Source: Propioniferax innocua (GTDB taxonomy: Bacteria; Actinomycetota; Actinomycetes; Propionibacteriales; Propionibacteriaceae). Taken from it: a DNA stretch of 64,000 nucleotides. Location: NCBI RefSeq assembly GCF_006716235.1, contig NZ_VFOR01000002.1, positions 744,001-808,000 on the forward strand. Reading direction: 5' to 3'. A program made the position numbers and the translations under genes. A model generated the notes under the pieces. That model searched no databases. It was not told the origin of the DNA and worked only from the letters and a program-made list of their open reading frames with translations. Below are positions 37,417-48,529 of this stretch, in pieces (position 1 is the stretch's first letter; each line of letters opens with the position of its first letter).

Positions 37417-37716
37417 TCAGAACTTCAGCAGGTTGGCGTCGTCGACCGAGGCCGAACGGCGGGTACGGAAGATGGAGACGATGATCGCCAGACCCACCAC
37501 GATCTCCGCCGCGGCGACGATCATGACGAAGAAGCTTGCGATCTGCCCATCGATGTTGCCGTTGATACGGCTGAACGTGACCAGGGCCAGGTTCGTGGCG
37601 TTGAGCATGAGCTCCACCGACATGAACGCGATGAGTGCGTTGCGGCGCACCATGAAGCCCACGGTGCCGATGGCGAACAGGATCGCCGCCAGCACCAGGT
37701 AGTTCTCGGGATTCAC
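37417..37716 (-). CDS. nuoK: NADH-quinone oxidoreductase subunit K
   Basis: Ninety-nine residues with three helices and the Glu-containing [23 protein letters not shown], part of the proton path. It overlaps nuoJ by 4 bases (ATGA at 37713-37716). Confidence 0.97.
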   Translation of the reverse strand: MNPENYLVLAAILFAIGTVGFMVRRNALIAFMSVELMLNATNLALVTFSRINGNIDGQIASFFVMIVAAAEIVVGLAIIVSIFRTRRSASVDDANLLKF

Positions 37717-38627
37717 TTGGCGTCCTCCTCTGCCGTGGCCTCGGACCGCTCATCTCCGGCACCGACCTCGGCGCGCGGCGCGGTGTCGACCTCACCTCGT
37801 GCAGTCGGGCCGGTTCCAAGCACCTGACGCTCGTCGCCGACCGGTTCCTCGCCGTCGATCTCGTCGAGGGCCCACTTGGTGGCTGCGGCCAGACGATGGG
37901 CGTCGACCACATCGCCGCGGGCGGCCAAGCTCGTGGAGACCGAGGACTCGGCGGCACTGCCATCGGGCAGCAGCGCGGGGGTGTCGACGGCGTTGTGGCG
38001 CGCGTAGACGCCCGGCGTCGCGCCCGAGCCCGGGTGCGTGCCGTCCTCGGCATACTTGCGCATCCGCAGCAGCGCGCGACGACGCTGCGTCAGTCGGCCA
38101 CCGATACGTTCACGGTGTGCCAAGACCATCGCGGCCAGGGCTGCGGTGATGAGCAGGGCGGCGGTGGTCTCGAAGATGAAGATCCATCGTCCGAAGACCG
38201 CGTAGGCGATCTGCTGGACGTTGTTGCCCTCCACCTCGGGGGTGTAGCCAACGACCTGGCCCTCGACGATCGCATTGCCCATGACGCCGACCAGCAGCGC
38301 ACCCAGCCCGAAGGCGGCGAGGCCGGCGGCCAGGCGCTGGCCGCGGAGCGTCTCCACCAGCGAATCGGTGGAGTCGACGCCGACGAGCATCAGCACGAAC
38401 AGGAAGAGCATGAGCGCAGCACCGGTGTAGACGATGATCTGCACCGCGAACAGGAACGGCGCCTGCTGGGCCGCGTACTGCACAGCGAGGCCGACCATGA
38501 CCGTGGCCAGGCCCAGCGCCGAATGGACCGGCTTCCTGGCCATGACCATGCCGATGGCCGCGAGGACGATGATGGGCGCCAACAGCCAGAAGGCGACGGC
38601 GGTACCCGTGACAAGAGGAACGATCAC
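37713..38627 (-). CDS. nuoJ: NADH-quinone oxidoreductase subunit J
   Basis: The first 170 residues are the five-helix NuoJ membrane domain ([24 protein letters not shown]). A further 130 hydrophilic, Ala/Glu/Asp-rich residues follow, longer than in enterobacterial NuoJ; similar tails occur in actinobacterial complexes. It begins with GTG overlapping the nuoI stop by 4 bases. Confidence 0.95.
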   Translation of the reverse strand: MIVPLVTGTAVAFWLLAPIIVLAAIGMVMARKPVHSALGLATVMVGLAVQYAAQQAPFLFAVQIIVYTGAALMLFLFVLMLVGVDSTDSLVETLRGQRLAAGLAAFGLGALLVGVMGNAIVEGQVVGYTPEVEGNNVQQIAYAVFGRWIFIFETTAALLITAALAAMVLAHRERIGGRLTQRRRALLRMRKYAEDGTHPGSGATPGVYARHNAVDTPALLPDGSAAESSVSTSLAARGDVVDAHRLAAATKWALDEIDGEEPVGDERQVLGTGPTARGEVDTAPRAEVGAGDERSEATAEEDAK

Positions 38628-39208
38628 TTCTGCGCTCCTGACTGCACATCTCCGGATTGGGATTTCTTGCGGTTCTCGAGCGTGTCGGGCGTTCCGGTGG
38701 CCGGGAGACCGAGGAAGTAGTCCTTCTCGTCATCGCCCAGACGACGCGGATGCGGCGGCTGCTCCATACCGGGCAGCAGCGGGGCCAGGAGGTCCTGCTT
38801 CTCGTAGATCATCTTGGCGCGCGTGGTGTCGGCCAGCTCGAACTCGTGCGTCATGGTGAGGGCACGCGTCGGGCAGGCCTCGATGCACATGCCGCAGAGA
38901 ATGCAGCGCAGATAGTTGATCTGGTAGACGCGGCCATAGCGTTCACCGGGAGAGATGTTCTCACCGTCGACGTTGGAGGCACCCTCCACGTAGATGGCGT
39001 CTGCAGGACAGGCCCACGCGCAGAGCTCACAGCCGACACACTTCTCCAGCCCGTCGGGCCAACGGTTCAGCTGGTGCCGACCGTGGAATCGGGGCATGAA
39101 GTCGGGGCGGGCGCCCTTCACATGCGGGTAGTCCTCGGTGAACGTCTTCTGGAACATCGTCCGGAACGTGACGCCGAAGCCGGCCCAGTTCTGAAGGAAT
39201 CCCATCAT
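38624..39208 (-). CDS. nuoI: NADH-quinone oxidoreductase subunit I
   Basis: Iron-sulfur subunit of 194 residues carrying two [4Fe-4S] clusters (N6a/N6b) in [12 protein letters not shown] and [12 protein letters not shown]. Its C-terminal 50 residues are extended and hydrophilic. Start overlaps the nuoH stop (ATGA). Confidence 0.97.
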   Translation of the reverse strand: MMGFLQNWAGFGVTFRTMFQKTFTEDYPHVKGARPDFMPRFHGRHQLNRWPDGLEKCVGCELCAWACPADAIYVEGASNVDGENISPGERYGRVYQINYLRCILCGMCIEACPTRALTMTHEFELADTTRAKMIYEKQDLLAPLLPGMEQPPHPRRLGDDEKDYFLGLPATGTPDTLENRKKSQSGDVQSGAQK

Positions 39209-40566
39209 TTCTCCTTGTCGTTCGACTCGGCATCGGATTCCGCGTCGGAGCTGACGATCGTGGCCAGCTCCGGAAGCGTCTGGCCCTCCTTGGGCGGAAC
39301 CGGATATCCACCGGCGTAGGGATCGAAGTCATCGCCGTCGCCGTACTCGACCTCTTCATCATCATCGGGGGTCGCCTCGAACCCGAAGAAGGCGAAGAGA
39401 AGGACGGCCAGTGCGGTGAACACGATCGCGATGATCGCGTAGATGCCCATGCTGTTGGCGGAGACCGAGCGCATGATCGCAACCAGCGAGATCCACAGCA
39501 GTGAGATCGGGATCAGGTACTTCCAGCCCAGACGCATGAACTGGTCGTAGCGGAATCGCGGAAGCGATGCGCGGACCCAGATGAACAGGAACACCAGCAG
39601 CAGCAGCTTGATCGTGAACCACACGATGCCGAACCACGGGTTGAGTAGAACATCGCCGACCACATTGCCCTCGAGGAGGTTGACCGGCCACGGCGCATGC
39701 CAGCCGCCCAGGAAGAGCGTGGTGGCGATCGCCGAGACGTTGACCATGTTGAGGTACTCGCCGAGGTAGAACATCGCGAAGCGGAAGCCCGAGTACTCGG
39801 TGTGGAAGCCCGCCACGAGCTCGCCCTCGGACTCGGGGAGGTCGAAGGGCAGACGGTTGGTCTCACCGAACATCGCGATCACGTAGACCACGAAGCTCGG
39901 GATGAGGATCAGCCAGTACCACTGCGGCACCTGCAGGCCGGTGCCCGCTCCGAAGAAGCTCATCGGCTCCTGCTGAGCGGCCACGATCTCGGAGGTCGAC
40001 ATCGAACCGGCGAACATGAACACCGGCACGAACGACAGACCCATCGCGATCTCGTACGAGATCATCTGGGCGCTCGACCGCAGGCCGCCGAGCAGCGAGT
40101 AGGTGGAGTTGGAGGACCAACCCGCGAGCACGATGCCGTAGATGCCCACCGAGGCCAAGCCGAGGATCGCCAGGATGGCGACCGGCAGGTCGGTCATCTG
40201 CAGGAGGGTCTCCTCACCGAAGATGGTGACCTGTCCGCCGAACGGGATCATCGACAGAATGCTGAATGCCGGGATCGCCACCAGGTACGGGGCGAGGTTG
40301 AACACCCACTTCTCGGCCTGGGCCGGGCGGAAGTCCTCCTTGAACATCAGCTTCAGACCATCGGCGAGCGTCTGCAGCCAACCGCGCGGACCGTTCATGC
40401 GCGGGCCGATGCGGTTCTGCATCTTCGCCAGGGCCTTGCGCTCGTACACGATGTTGAAGATCGTGATGAGCAGCAGGAACACCAGGACGAACACGCCCTT
40501 GAGCGGCGCCATCCACCACGGGTCGTCCGCGAGGACGCTGACATCAGTAGCGAAGGGGATCATCAC
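39205..40566 (-). CDS. nuoH: NADH-quinone oxidoreductase subunit H
   Basis: The 453-residue membrane subunit forms the quinone entry chamber ([47 protein letters not shown]). An acidic tail of about 55 residues ([15 protein letters not shown]...) follows the last helix. It overlaps nuoG and nuoI by 4 bases each. Confidence 0.97.
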   Translation of the reverse strand: MMIPFATDVSVLADDPWWMAPLKGVFVLVFLLLITIFNIVYERKALAKMQNRIGPRMNGPRGWLQTLADGLKLMFKEDFRPAQAEKWVFNLAPYLVAIPAFSILSMIPFGGQVTIFGEETLLQMTDLPVAILAILGLASVGIYGIVLAGWSSNSTYSLLGGLRSSAQMISYEIAMGLSFVPVFMFAGSMSTSEIVAAQQEPMSFFGAGTGLQVPQWYWLILIPSFVVYVIAMFGETNRLPFDLPESEGELVAGFHTEYSGFRFAMFYLGEYLNMVNVSAIATTLFLGGWHAPWPVNLLEGNVVGDVLLNPWFGIVWFTIKLLLLVFLFIWVRASLPRFRYDQFMRLGWKYLIPISLLWISLVAIMRSVSANSMGIYAIIAIVFTALAVLLFAFFGFEATPDDDEEVEYGDGDDFDPYAGGYPVPPKEGQTLPELATIVSSDAESDAESNDKEK

Positions 40567-43040
40567 TTGGTTCCTTCCGTGCTCACCGATGCGGCGCCCT
40601 CGGGTCCGTCACCCTCGGATGCCTCCGGCTCGATCATGTCCAACCGCACGAGGTCGCCAGCGGTGGCTTCGAGTTCGGTGGACAGGTTGTGGCCCCGCGC
40701 GTGGGCAGGGAGCCACACGCAGCCAGATGCCATGTTCTCGACGATCTTCAGCGGCAGCGTCACCGAACGCTGCCCACGCGAGACCTCGACGAGCGCGCCC
40801 TCGGGGGCGTCTGCTGCCATGGTCGGCCCCATCGCGACGACCGGGCGCTGCGCAGTGCCAAGGAGTGCGTCCTCCCCATCCAGACAGCGAGAGTCGTCGA
40901 GCAGGTCACGCCAAGTGCTCAGCACCGCTTCACCGGGGCCGACCTCGATGGCCGTGCTGCCGGCGACGCGTGGTTCTGCTGCCCGGTTGCCCGACCACGG
41001 CCCGAACTCGTCGAACTCGGCCTTGGCCGCGGAGACGGTCCGCGGTGCGGCGGGCGCACCGAGCGCGTCGGTGAGAGCGGCGAGAGCACGACCGTCGGTC
41101 ATGACGTGCTTCTTCGGAATCACGTTGTGCACGGGGCGTTCACGCCCCTCCCAGTCGATGAACGTGCCCGACCGCTCCTCCAGGAGCGAGATGGGCAGCA
41201 CCACGTCGGCGCGGGCGGTCACCGAGGACTCGCGGGCCTCGAGGCTGAGCACGAAACCGGCCTCCTCGAGCGCCTCGAGCGCGATCCGGGGCTTGGGGAA
41301 GTCCTCGGGTTCGACGCCGGCGACCACGAGGGCCCCGAGCTCTCCGGCCAGGACGGCGTTGAACATGCCGGTGGCATCGAGTCCGACGCGAGCCGGAACA
41401 TCGGCACCCCACACCGCTTGGGCATCGACGCGAGCGGCCGGATCCGACAGCGGGCGTCCACCCGGGAGGAGATGCGGCAGGCAGCCGGCCTCGACCGCGC
41501 CACGTTCACCGGCACGACGCGGGATCCACGCCATGCGGGCTCCGGAACGTCCTGTGGTGTCGAGCACCATGGTCAGCAGACCGGGAATCTCGGCCGCACG
41601 CTCACCCACGAGCACGACGGTGTCTCCGTCGAGATCCACCGAAGCCAGGGCCTGTGGTTCGCCGCCTGGGACGGCGGACACCAGCGTCGCGTTGAGCTTC
41701 TGCGAACCGCGCGAGAGGAACGGCGCGATCGTGGTGACCTTGAGCCCCTTCTTGCGCATGGCCTTGCGGAGCCGCAGGAACACGATCGGAGACTCGTCCT
41801 CGGGCTCGAAGCCCACGAGCACCACGTGCTTGGCGCGTTCCAGTTCGGCGTAGGTGACGCCGAGCCCGGTGCCGGCCACGGCGTTGGCGAGGAAGTCGGT
41901 CTCCTCGGCGCTGTGGGCACGGGCACGGAAGTCGATGTTGTTGGTACCGAGCCCCACACGCGCGAAACGCGAGTAGGCGTAGGCGTCCTCGACCGTCAGG
42001 CGTCCGCCGGTGAGCACACCGACGTCCTTGCCGGCCTTCTGCAGCCCAGCCACGGCGGCGTCGATCGCCTCGGGCCAGGACGCGGGAAGCAGCTCGTCAC
42101 CGCGTCGCACGAGCGGCGTGGTGATGCGGTCATCGCCGCGTCCGGAGACGAAGCCGAAACGGCCGCGGTCGCAGTTCCACTCCTCGTTGACCTCCGGGTC
42201 GTTGCCGGCCATGCGTCGCATGACGGTGCCACGGCGGTGGTCGACGCGCAGATCACAACCGGACGCGCAGTTCTCGCACGTGGTGTGCGTCGAGACCAAG
42301 TCGAACGGACGCGAACGGAAACGGTAGGCCGACGAGGTCAGCGCACCCACCGGGCAGATCTGGATCGTGTTGCCCGAGAAGTACGACTCGAAGGGTTCCT
42401 TCTCGTAGATCGCGACCTGCTGCAGGGCGCCACGCTCGGCCAGTGCGATGAACGGGTCACCGGCGATCTGCTCGGAGAACCGCGTGCAGCGCGCACAGAG
42501 GATGCAGCGCTCGCGGTCGAGCAGAACCTGGCTGGAGATGTTGATCGGCTTGGGGTAGGTGCGCTTCTCACCCTCGTAGCGCGATTCCCCGTCACCGGTG
42601 GACATGGCCTGGTTCTGCAGCGGGCACTCGCCACCCTTGTCGCAGATCGGGCAGTCCAGCGGATGGTTGATGAGCAGGAACTCGATCATGCCGCGCTGGG
42701 CCTTCTCAGCCACCGGCGAGGTGTACTGGGTGCGCACCTTCATACCCGGCATCGCGGTCAGTGTGCACGAGGTCTGCGGCTTGGGCATCTGACGCCCACG
42801 TCCGTCGTCCACCACATCGACCATGCACTGGCGGCAGGCACCGGCCGGGTCGAGGAGCGGATGGTCGCAGAACCGGGGAATGTCGATGCCCAGTTCCTCG
42901 GCCGCGCGGATCACCAGCGTCCCCTTCGGCACCGATGTCTCGATGTCGTCGATGCTGAAGGTGACCAGTTCCTCCGGCGGCCTGGCCTGATCCGCCGGCG
43001 GCTGGGTCTGGCCCTTCTTCTCGTCCTTCTCAACCGTCAT
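40563..43040 (-). CDS. nuoG: NADH-quinone oxidoreductase subunit G
   Basis: The largest peripheral subunit, 825 residues. It has an N-terminal [2Fe-2S] domain (CDHPLLDPAGACRQCMV), a CxxCxxC...C region (CILCARC...CPVGAL), and the molybdopterin-type C domain (CENCASGCDL). ATG 43040 overlaps the nuoF stop by one base; the longer upstream reading has no ribosome-binding site. The molybdopterin-like part is structural and normally lacks the cofactor. Confidence 0.97.
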   Translation of the reverse strand: MTVEKDEKKGQTQPPADQARPPEELVTFSIDDIETSVPKGTLVIRAAEELGIDIPRFCDHPLLDPAGACRQCMVDVVDDGRGRQMPKPQTSCTLTAMPGMKVRTQYTSPVAEKAQRGMIEFLLINHPLDCPICDKGGECPLQNQAMSTGDGESRYEGEKRTYPKPINISSQVLLDRERCILCARCTRFSEQIAGDPFIALAERGALQQVAIYEKEPFESYFSGNTIQICPVGALTSSAYRFRSRPFDLVSTHTTCENCASGCDLRVDHRRGTVMRRMAGNDPEVNEEWNCDRGRFGFVSGRGDDRITTPLVRRGDELLPASWPEAIDAAVAGLQKAGKDVGVLTGGRLTVEDAYAYSRFARVGLGTNNIDFRARAHSAEETDFLANAVAGTGLGVTYAELERAKHVVLVGFEPEDESPIVFLRLRKAMRKKGLKVTTIAPFLSRGSQKLNATLVSAVPGGEPQALASVDLDGDTVVLVGERAAEIPGLLTMVLDTTGRSGARMAWIPRRAGERGAVEAGCLPHLLPGGRPLSDPAARVDAQAVWGADVPARVGLDATGMFNAVLAGELGALVVAGVEPEDFPKPRIALEALEEAGFVLSLEARESSVTARADVVLPISLLEERSGTFIDWEGRERPVHNVIPKKHVMTDGRALAALTDALGAPAAPRTVSAAKAEFDEFGPWSGNRAAEPRVAGSTAIEVGPGEAVLSTWRDLLDDSRCLDGEDALLGTAQRPVVAMGPTMAADAPEGALVEVSRGQRSVTLPLKIVENMASGCVWLPAHARGHNLSTELEATAGDLVRLDMIEPEASEGDGPEGAASVSTEGTK

Positions 43041-44395
43041 CAGTGGGTCCCCACCTTCTGCTGCGCACCGGCGTGCTCGGACGCCGCGGCCAACGGCTTG
43101 GCCTCGAACAGGGCGCTCTTCTCGTACGGGAAGAGTTCCCACGCCGGCGTCGTGTAGCCGGCCTCGAACTCGGAGCGGAAATGCTTGATCGCCGAGGTGA
43201 CCGTCGCCACGGCGCCATCGGCCAGAGCGCAGAACGAGCGTCCACCGATGTTCTCGCTGAGGTCGAGGAGCTTCTCGATATCACCCTCGACGCCCTCACC
43301 GCGCTCGATGCGCATGAGGATCTGTACCAACCACCAGGTGCCCTCACGGCACGGCGTGCACTTGCCGCACGATTCATGCTTGTAGAACTCGACGAACCGC
43401 AGCGTCGATCGCACCACCGAGGTGGTCTCGTCGAAACACTGCAGCGCCTTGGTGCCCAGCATCGACCCGGCGGCCGCAGTGGCCTCGTAGTCGAGCGGCA
43501 TGTCCATGTGTTCGGCCGTCAGCAGCGGCGTCGATGAACCGCCGGGCGTCCAGAACTTCAGCTTGTGGCCGTCACGCATGCCCCCACCGAGGTCGATGAG
43601 TTCACGGAGAGTGATCCCCATCGGGGCCTCGAACTGGCCGGGCTTCTTGACGTGCCCCGAGAGCGAGTAGAGCGTGAAGCCCTTGCTCTTCTCGGTGCCC
43701 ATGGACTGGAACCATTCCTTGCCGTTCGCGACGATGCTCGGCACCGACGCGATCGACTCGACGTTGTTGACCACCGTCGGGCTCGCGTACAGACCGGCGA
43801 CGGCTGGGAACGGCGGACGCAGGCGGGGCTGGCCGCGGCGGCCCTCGAGCGAATCGAGCAGCGCGGTCTCCTCGCCACAGATGTAGGCGCCGGCACCGCT
43901 GTGCACGGTCAGCTCCAAATCGAGGCCCTTGCCGAGGATGTTCCTGCCCAGATAGCCGGCCGAGTAGGCCTCACGCACCGCCTGCTGCAGACGTCGTGCC
44001 ACGTGGAGCACCTCACCGCGCACGTAGATGAACGCGTGCGAGACGCCGATCGCGTGCGAGGCGATGATGATGCCCTCCACCAGGGTGTGGGGGCTGGCCA
44101 TCATCAGCGGGATGTCCTTGCAGGTGCCCGGCTCGGACTCGTCGGCGTTCACCACGAGGTACTTCGGGTTCGGGTTGTCCTTGGGAACGAAGCTCCACTT
44201 CATGCCCGTCGGGAAGCCCGCGCCACCACGCCCACGGAGGTTGGCGTCCTTCACCAGCGCGATGACGTCATCGGGCTGCATGTCGAGCGCCTTGCGCAGC
44301 GCGTCATAGCCGCCGCGCCGCTCGTAGTTGTTGATCCGCCACGGCCGATCGTCGGCCCAGTTGGCGGAGAGAACGGGCGTCAACAGGTCGGTCAC
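43040..44395 (-). CDS. nuoF: NADH-quinone oxidoreductase subunit F
   Basis: NADH-oxidising flavoprotein of 451 residues with the NADH/FMN loop GRGGAGFPTGMKW and the [4Fe-4S] N3 motif CGKCTPCREGTWW, plus a later Cys. The GTG at 44395 overlaps the nuoE stop as GTGA, and GGAGGGGGAG lies just before it. Confidence 0.97.
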   Translation of the reverse strand: MTDLLTPVLSANWADDRPWRINNYERRGGYDALRKALDMQPDDVIALVKDANLRGRGGAGFPTGMKWSFVPKDNPNPKYLVVNADESEPGTCKDIPLMMASPHTLVEGIIIASHAIGVSHAFIYVRGEVLHVARRLQQAVREAYSAGYLGRNILGKGLDLELTVHSGAGAYICGEETALLDSLEGRRGQPRLRPPFPAVAGLYASPTVVNNVESIASVPSIVANGKEWFQSMGTEKSKGFTLYSLSGHVKKPGQFEAPMGITLRELIDLGGGMRDGHKLKFWTPGGSSTPLLTAEHMDMPLDYEATAAAGSMLGTKALQCFDETTSVVRSTLRFVEFYKHESCGKCTPCREGTWWLVQILMRIERGEGVEGDIEKLLDLSENIGGRSFCALADGAVATVTSAIKHFRSEFEAGYTTPAWELFPYEKSALFEAKPLAAASEHAGAQQKVGTH

Positions 44396-45132
44396 TTCGA
44401 CTCCCCCTCCGTGTCGTTGGCGGGCAGGGCGGCCGGATCCGGCGCCTTCCAGCCCTTCTCCGCTGCGATCTCGACGCCGAGCAGGCTCGCGGGGCCACCG
44501 GCCGGTCCCTCGTCGGTGCGGCCGTCGTCGAAACCGGCGAGGACACGCTCGGCCTCGCGCCATGAGGTGATCTCGGCGCCACGGGTCGAGGTGACCGGGT
44601 TGCCGGCGGCCAGGTCGTCGACAAGCCTGATCGCCGAATCCGGCGTCATGTTGTCGAAGAACTCCCAGTTGACCATCACCACGGGGGCGTAGTCACAGCC
44701 GGCATTGCATTCGACGCGCTCGAGCGTCACCGAGCCGTCCTCGGTGGTCTCGTCGTTGCCGACGCCGAGGTGCTCCGAGAGCGTCTCGAAGATGTGGTCC
44801 CCGCCCATGATCGCGCAGAGCGCGGTGCTGCAAACGCCGACGTGGTGCTTGCCGGCCTTCTTGCGCTTGTACATGGTGTAGAACGTGGCGACGCCGTTGG
44901 CCTCGGCGGTGGTGATGCCGAGTTCCTCGGCGCACATCTCCAAGCCCTTGGGGCTGACGCGGCCGTCGACCGACTGCACCAGGTGCAGCGCGGGCAGCAG
45001 GGCCGAACGCTTCTGGGGGTACCGGGCGGCGATCTGGCGGATCTCCTCGCGGTGTTCGTCGGTCAGGTTCGTCGCGTCGTCGGCGACATCGATTCCGCCG
45101 GATTTCTCGAAGTACGACTTGAAACCGCTCAC
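44392..45132 (-). CDS. nuoE: NADH-quinone oxidoreductase subunit E
   Basis: Binds the [2Fe-2S] cluster N1a by CSTALC (C-x4-C) and CNAGC (C-x3-C). The 246-residue protein has an extra 60-residue C-terminal tail compared with the short bacterial form, ending [16 protein letters not shown] start overlaps the nuoD stop (GTGA). Confidence 0.96.
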   Translation of the reverse strand: MSGFKSYFEKSGGIDVADDATNLTDEHREEIRQIAARYPQKRSALLPALHLVQSVDGRVSPKGLEMCAEELGITTAEANGVATFYTMYKRKKAGKHHVGVCSTALCAIMGGDHIFETLSEHLGVGNDETTEDGSVTLERVECNAGCDYAPVVMVNWEFFDNMTPDSAIRLVDDLAAGNPVTSTRGAEITSWREAERVLAGFDDGRTDEGPAGGPASLLGVEIAAEKGWKAPDPAALPANDTEGESK

Positions 45133-46469
45133 CGGTCCACGCCTCCCATCACGGGGTCGACCGAGGCCACGGCCACGATCACGTCCGACATCATGGCGCC
45201 CTCGGCGAGAGCCGAGACCGCCTGCAGGTTGTTGAATGACGGGTCCCGGAAGTGGGCACGCCACGGACGCGTGCCGCCGTCGGAAACCACGTGGGCGCCG
45301 AGCTCGCCCTTCGGGGACTCCACCGCCGCGTAGGCCTGACCGGCCGGCACGTGGAAGCCCTCGGTGACGATCTTGAAGTGGTGGATCAGCCCCTCCATGG
45401 ATTCACCCATGATGTGCTTGATGTGCTCGTTGGAGTTGCCGATGCCGTCGCCACCCACGGCCATCTGTGCCGGCCAGGCGATCTTCGGGTCGTCCACGAT
45501 GTGACGGGCGCCCTGCATCTTGCGCAGGCGGTCCCGGCACTGCTCGACGATGCGCAGTGACTGGTACAGCTCGTCCTGACGCACGCGGAACTTCGCGTAG
45601 GCATCGCCCTCATCGCGGGTGATGACGTCGAAGTCGTAGGTCTCGTAGCCCAGGTAGGGCATGTCCTTGCGCAGGTCCCACGTGTTACCCGTTGAACGCA
45701 GCATCGGACCGGTGATCCCGAGCGCCAGACACGTCGCCTCATCGAGGTAGCCGACACCGACGTGGCGCCCCTTGAAGATCGGGTTCTCGTTGCAGAGCTC
45801 CGCGATCTCGGGCAGACGCCAGTGCAGGAAACGGATGGTCTCGTCGACCACGTCGAGTTCTTCGTCGGTGACGTCATTGGGGACGCCGCCGGGACGGATG
45901 AAGCCGTGGTTCATCCGCAGGCCGGTGATGGCCTCGAACACATCGAGGATCATCTCGCGGTTACGGAATGCCTGGGTCATCACGGTGGTGGCGCCGAGCT
46001 CGTTGGCACCGGTCCCGATCGCGATGAGGTGCGACGCGATGCGGTTGAACTCCAACAGCATGACGCGGATGACGTTGGCCTTCTCGGGGATCTCGTCGGT
46101 GATCCCGAGGAGCTCCTCGACGGCCATCGCGTAGGCCGTCTCCTGGGAGAACGGCGTCAGATAGTCCATACGCGTGCAGAACGTGGCGCCCTGCGTGAAC
46201 GTACGAAACTCCATGTTCTTCTCGATACCGGTGTGCAGGTATCCGATGCCCGCCCGGGCCTTCTGCACCGTTTCACCGTCCATCTCGAGGATGAGGCGGA
46301 GCACGCCGTGCGTCGAGGGGTGCTGCGGGCCCATGTTGACCACGAGCAGTTCGTCACCGCGTTCGGCCTGGGAGGTGACGATCTCGTCCCAGTCCTGACC
46401 GGTGGCGGTGTAGACCTGATCGGCCTCGACGTCGTCGTTGGCCATGGTGCCGTAGTAGTCGTCAGTCAC
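45129..46469 (-). CDS. nuoD: NADH-quinone oxidoreductase subunit D
   Basis: Quinone-binding peripheral subunit of 446 residues with the signature [13 protein letters not shown] and [13 protein letters not shown]. The GTG at 46469 overlaps the nuoC stop. Part of the hydrophilic arm contacting the nuoB iron-sulfur cluster N2. Confidence 0.97.
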   Translation of the reverse strand: MTDDYYGTMANDDVEADQVYTATGQDWDEIVTSQAERGDELLVVNMGPQHPSTHGVLRLILEMDGETVQKARAGIGYLHTGIEKNMEFRTFTQGATFCTRMDYLTPFSQETAYAMAVEELLGITDEIPEKANVIRVMLLEFNRIASHLIAIGTGANELGATTVMTQAFRNREMILDVFEAITGLRMNHGFIRPGGVPNDVTDEELDVVDETIRFLHWRLPEIAELCNENPIFKGRHVGVGYLDEATCLALGITGPMLRSTGNTWDLRKDMPYLGYETYDFDVITRDEGDAYAKFRVRQDELYQSLRIVEQCRDRLRKMQGARHIVDDPKIAWPAQMAVGGDGIGNSNEHIKHIMGESMEGLIHHFKIVTEGFHVPAGQAYAAVESPKGELGAHVVSDGGTRPWRAHFRDPSFNNLQAVSALAEGAMMSDVIVAVASVDPVMGGVDR

Positions 46470-47317
46470 TTCGAGTAGCTCCTGCGCTCGTCGGGCGGCG
46501 CGATCGTGGCGCCCTTGTATTCCACCGGCACGCCACCGAGCGGGTAGTCCTTCCGCTGCGGATGGCCGGGCCAATCATCCGGCATGAGGATGCGTGTCAA
46601 CGCGGGATGTCCATCGAAGATGACGCCGAACATGTCCCAGGTCTCGCGCTCGTGCCAGTCGGCGGCCGGGTAGACCCGGACGATGGAGGGCACGTGGGGA
46701 TTGGTCTCGGGAACCGCGGTCTGGACGCGGACACGACGCCGGTGCGTCATCGACAGGAAGTGGTACACCACCACCAGCTCGTGATCGACATCGGCCGGGA
46801 AGTGCACGCCGGACACGCTGGGGAGCACCTCGAAGCGCAGTCGGGCATCATCGCGGAGCACCCACGCCAGTTCGAGCATCTTCTCGGCGTGCACCAACAG
46901 CGTCAGACCGCCGTGGTCGACGACGACGCGTTCGATCGCACCGGGAACGGTCTCGTTGATGATCTCGACGGCCTCGTCGTACCACTCACCATAGGGCGGC
47001 ACCGAGCCGGCCGGACGGGTGATGGGGCGACGGAGCCCCCCGAAGCCGGAGGTGTCGTTGTCGGCGGTGCCGAACTGGCCCCGGCGCACCTCGACGAGCT
47101 CGGGCGTCGGGCCATCGTGCTCGAGCACCGTGGCGTTGGGGTTCTCATCGGCCAGCGCCCGGACATTGCCCATCTTCTGGGTACTCATCGCGCGCCCGGC
47201 CTCGGTGCTCTTCGGCGGCTGAGGCACGAAGGGGTTCACCGGGTCGCTGACGTCGGCGGAATCCTGCTCGACCTCGGCGGCCTTCTTCTCCACGTCCTTC
47301 GGATTCTTCTCGCTCAT
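46466..47317 (-). CDS. nuoC: NADH-quinone oxidoreductase subunit C
   Basis: The core domain covers the C-terminal 200 residues ([40 protein letters not shown]). About 80 hydrophilic residues precede it, a longer N-terminus than in Escherichia coli. ATG overlaps the nuoB stop (ATGA). Confidence 0.96.
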   Translation of the reverse strand: MSEKNPKDVEKKAAEVEQDSADVSDPVNPFVPQPPKSTEAGRAMSTQKMGNVRALADENPNATVLEHDGPTPELVEVRRGQFGTADNDTSGFGGLRRPITRPAGSVPPYGEWYDEAVEIINETVPGAIERVVVDHGGLTLLVHAEKMLELAWVLRDDARLRFEVLPSVSGVHFPADVDHELVVVYHFLSMTHRRRVRVQTAVPETNPHVPSIVRVYPAADWHERETWDMFGVIFDGHPALTRILMPDDWPGHPQRKDYPLGGVPVEYKGATIAPPDERRSYSK

Positions 47318-47877
47318 CGCAGCAGCCCCTTCATCTCACTGGTGGCCGGGGCGTTGAGCGCGTCACGCTCGGCCTCGACGTTGCGGGCGATCTCGTGCGC
47401 GCCCATGGGGGTCTTCTCGATGATGTCCTTCTTGAGCTTGAACATCGCGTCGATGAGCATCTCGGGGCGCGGCGGACAGCCGGGCACGTAGATGTCGACG
47501 GGCACGACGTGGTCGACGCCCTGCACGATCGCATAGTTGTTGAACATGCCGCCGGAGCTGGCGCACACACCCATCGAGATGACCCACTTGGGGTTGGGCA
47601 TCTGGTCGTAGACCTGACGCACCACCGGCGCCATCTTCTGACTCACCCGCCCGGCCACGATCATGATGTCCGCCTGGCGCGGTGATGCACGGAACACCTC
47701 CTGGCCCCAGCGTGACGCGTCGTAGCGCGGTGCGCCGTAGGTCATCATCTCGATGGCGCAGCAGGCCAAGCCGAAGGTCACCGGCCACGAGGATGCCTGA
47801 CGCATCCACCCGGCGAGGGCCTCGACGGTCGTCAGCGCGATCCCGGCCGGGATGTTGTCCTCGATACCACCAGCCAT
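47314..47877 (-). CDS. nuoB: NADH-quinone oxidoreductase subunit B
   Basis: Carries cluster N2 with the adjacent cysteines in LACCAIEMM, and further Cys in [10 protein letters not shown] and VPGCPPRPE. 187 residues. It is 36 bases after nuoA. Confidence 0.97.
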   Translation of the reverse strand: MAGGIEDNIPAGIALTTVEALAGWMRQASSWPVTFGLACCAIEMMTYGAPRYDASRWGQEVFRASPRQADIMIVAGRVSQKMAPVVRQVYDQMPNPKWVISMGVCASSGGMFNNYAIVQGVDHVVPVDIYVPGCPPRPEMLIDAMFKLKKDIIEKTPMGAHEIARNVEAERDALNAPATSEMKGLLR

Positions 47878-47913
47878 GTCAGTTCGCCTTCCTCGGAACG
47901 GGCCCGTTCATGT

Positions 47914-48282
47914 TCATTCCTCCCACTGCAGACCGCCGCGCTGGATCACGTAGAGGTATGCGACGAGCACCGCGTCGATGAACAGCACCATCGCGATGAG
48001 GGCCCATGGGCCCAGCTCATCGAACGCGACCGCCCACGGATAGAGGAAGACGATCTCGATGTCGAAGACGATGAACAACATCGCGGTGATGTAGTACTTC
48101 ACCTGGAACCGGCCACCACCCACCGGCTGAGGGGTGGGCTGAATACCGCATTCGTACGAGTCGTACTTGACTCGGTTGAAGCGACGCGGCCCCATCTGCA
48201 TCGTCACAGCCAGACCAGCGGCCGCGAAGGCCGTCGCGATCAAGAGCATGACGATCAGAGGGAAGTAAAGACCGAGATCCAT
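47914..48282 (-). CDS. nuoA: NADH-quinone oxidoreductase subunit A
   Basis: First gene of the operon, 122 residues with three helices and KYDSYECGIQP, the loop bearing the redox-active-state cysteine. GAGG lies 8 bases before the ATG at 48282, which rejects the longer upstream reading. Confidence 0.96.
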   Translation of the reverse strand: MDLGLYFPLIVMLLIATAFAAAGLAVTMQMGPRRFNRVKYDSYECGIQPTPQPVGGGRFQVKYYITAMLFIVFDIEIVFLYPWAVAFDELGPWALIAMVLFIDAVLVAYLYVIQRGGLQWEE

Positions 48283-48529
48283 CGAACTACCTCTTCCAGA
48301 ACTCCGCGCAGACTGCTGCCGGGACGTGACCCCAATGCCGTCGGGATGGAACTGCAGGCATGCTCCACCTTTCAGGACGGCAACTGGACACGGACAGCGA
48401 CAGTCTAGGCCCCATCTCTTATTCCGGACCAATCGACATCGGACACGAGTTCACTTAGGTAAACCTAAGTTCATACCGTGGTCTGATGCAACCCCCGTCG
48501 GCATCGCCGTTTCCGGGTACGCTCGATCG
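48283..48529. promoter_or_regulatory. Divergent control region nuoA / isochorismate synthase
   Basis: This 247-base region separates nuoA from isochorismate synthase. On the minus strand TAGACT (48407-48402) is a possible -10 for nuo, giving a leader of about 110 bases, without a clear -35. On the plus strand TACGCT (48518-48523) is 6 bases before the GTG at 48530. The AGGT/ACCT palindrome lies between. I see no attenuator or riboswitch fold. Confidence 0.5.
48453..48470. promoter_or_regulatory. DtxR-like palindrome ACTTAGGTAAACCTAAGT
   Basis: The half-sites TTAGGT and ACCTAA are those of DtxR/IdeR iron boxes, here within an 8-2-8 dyad. The spacing is shorter than in the classical 19-base iron box, so another DtxR-family member such as MntR is possible. 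It lies 60 bases before the isochorismate synthase start. Confidence 0.55.

Noticed and set aside
35502-37484. 660-codon open frame opposite nuoL
   Set aside because: Antisense to a conserved complex I gene, rich in H/Q/R/E as expected for a shadow frame.
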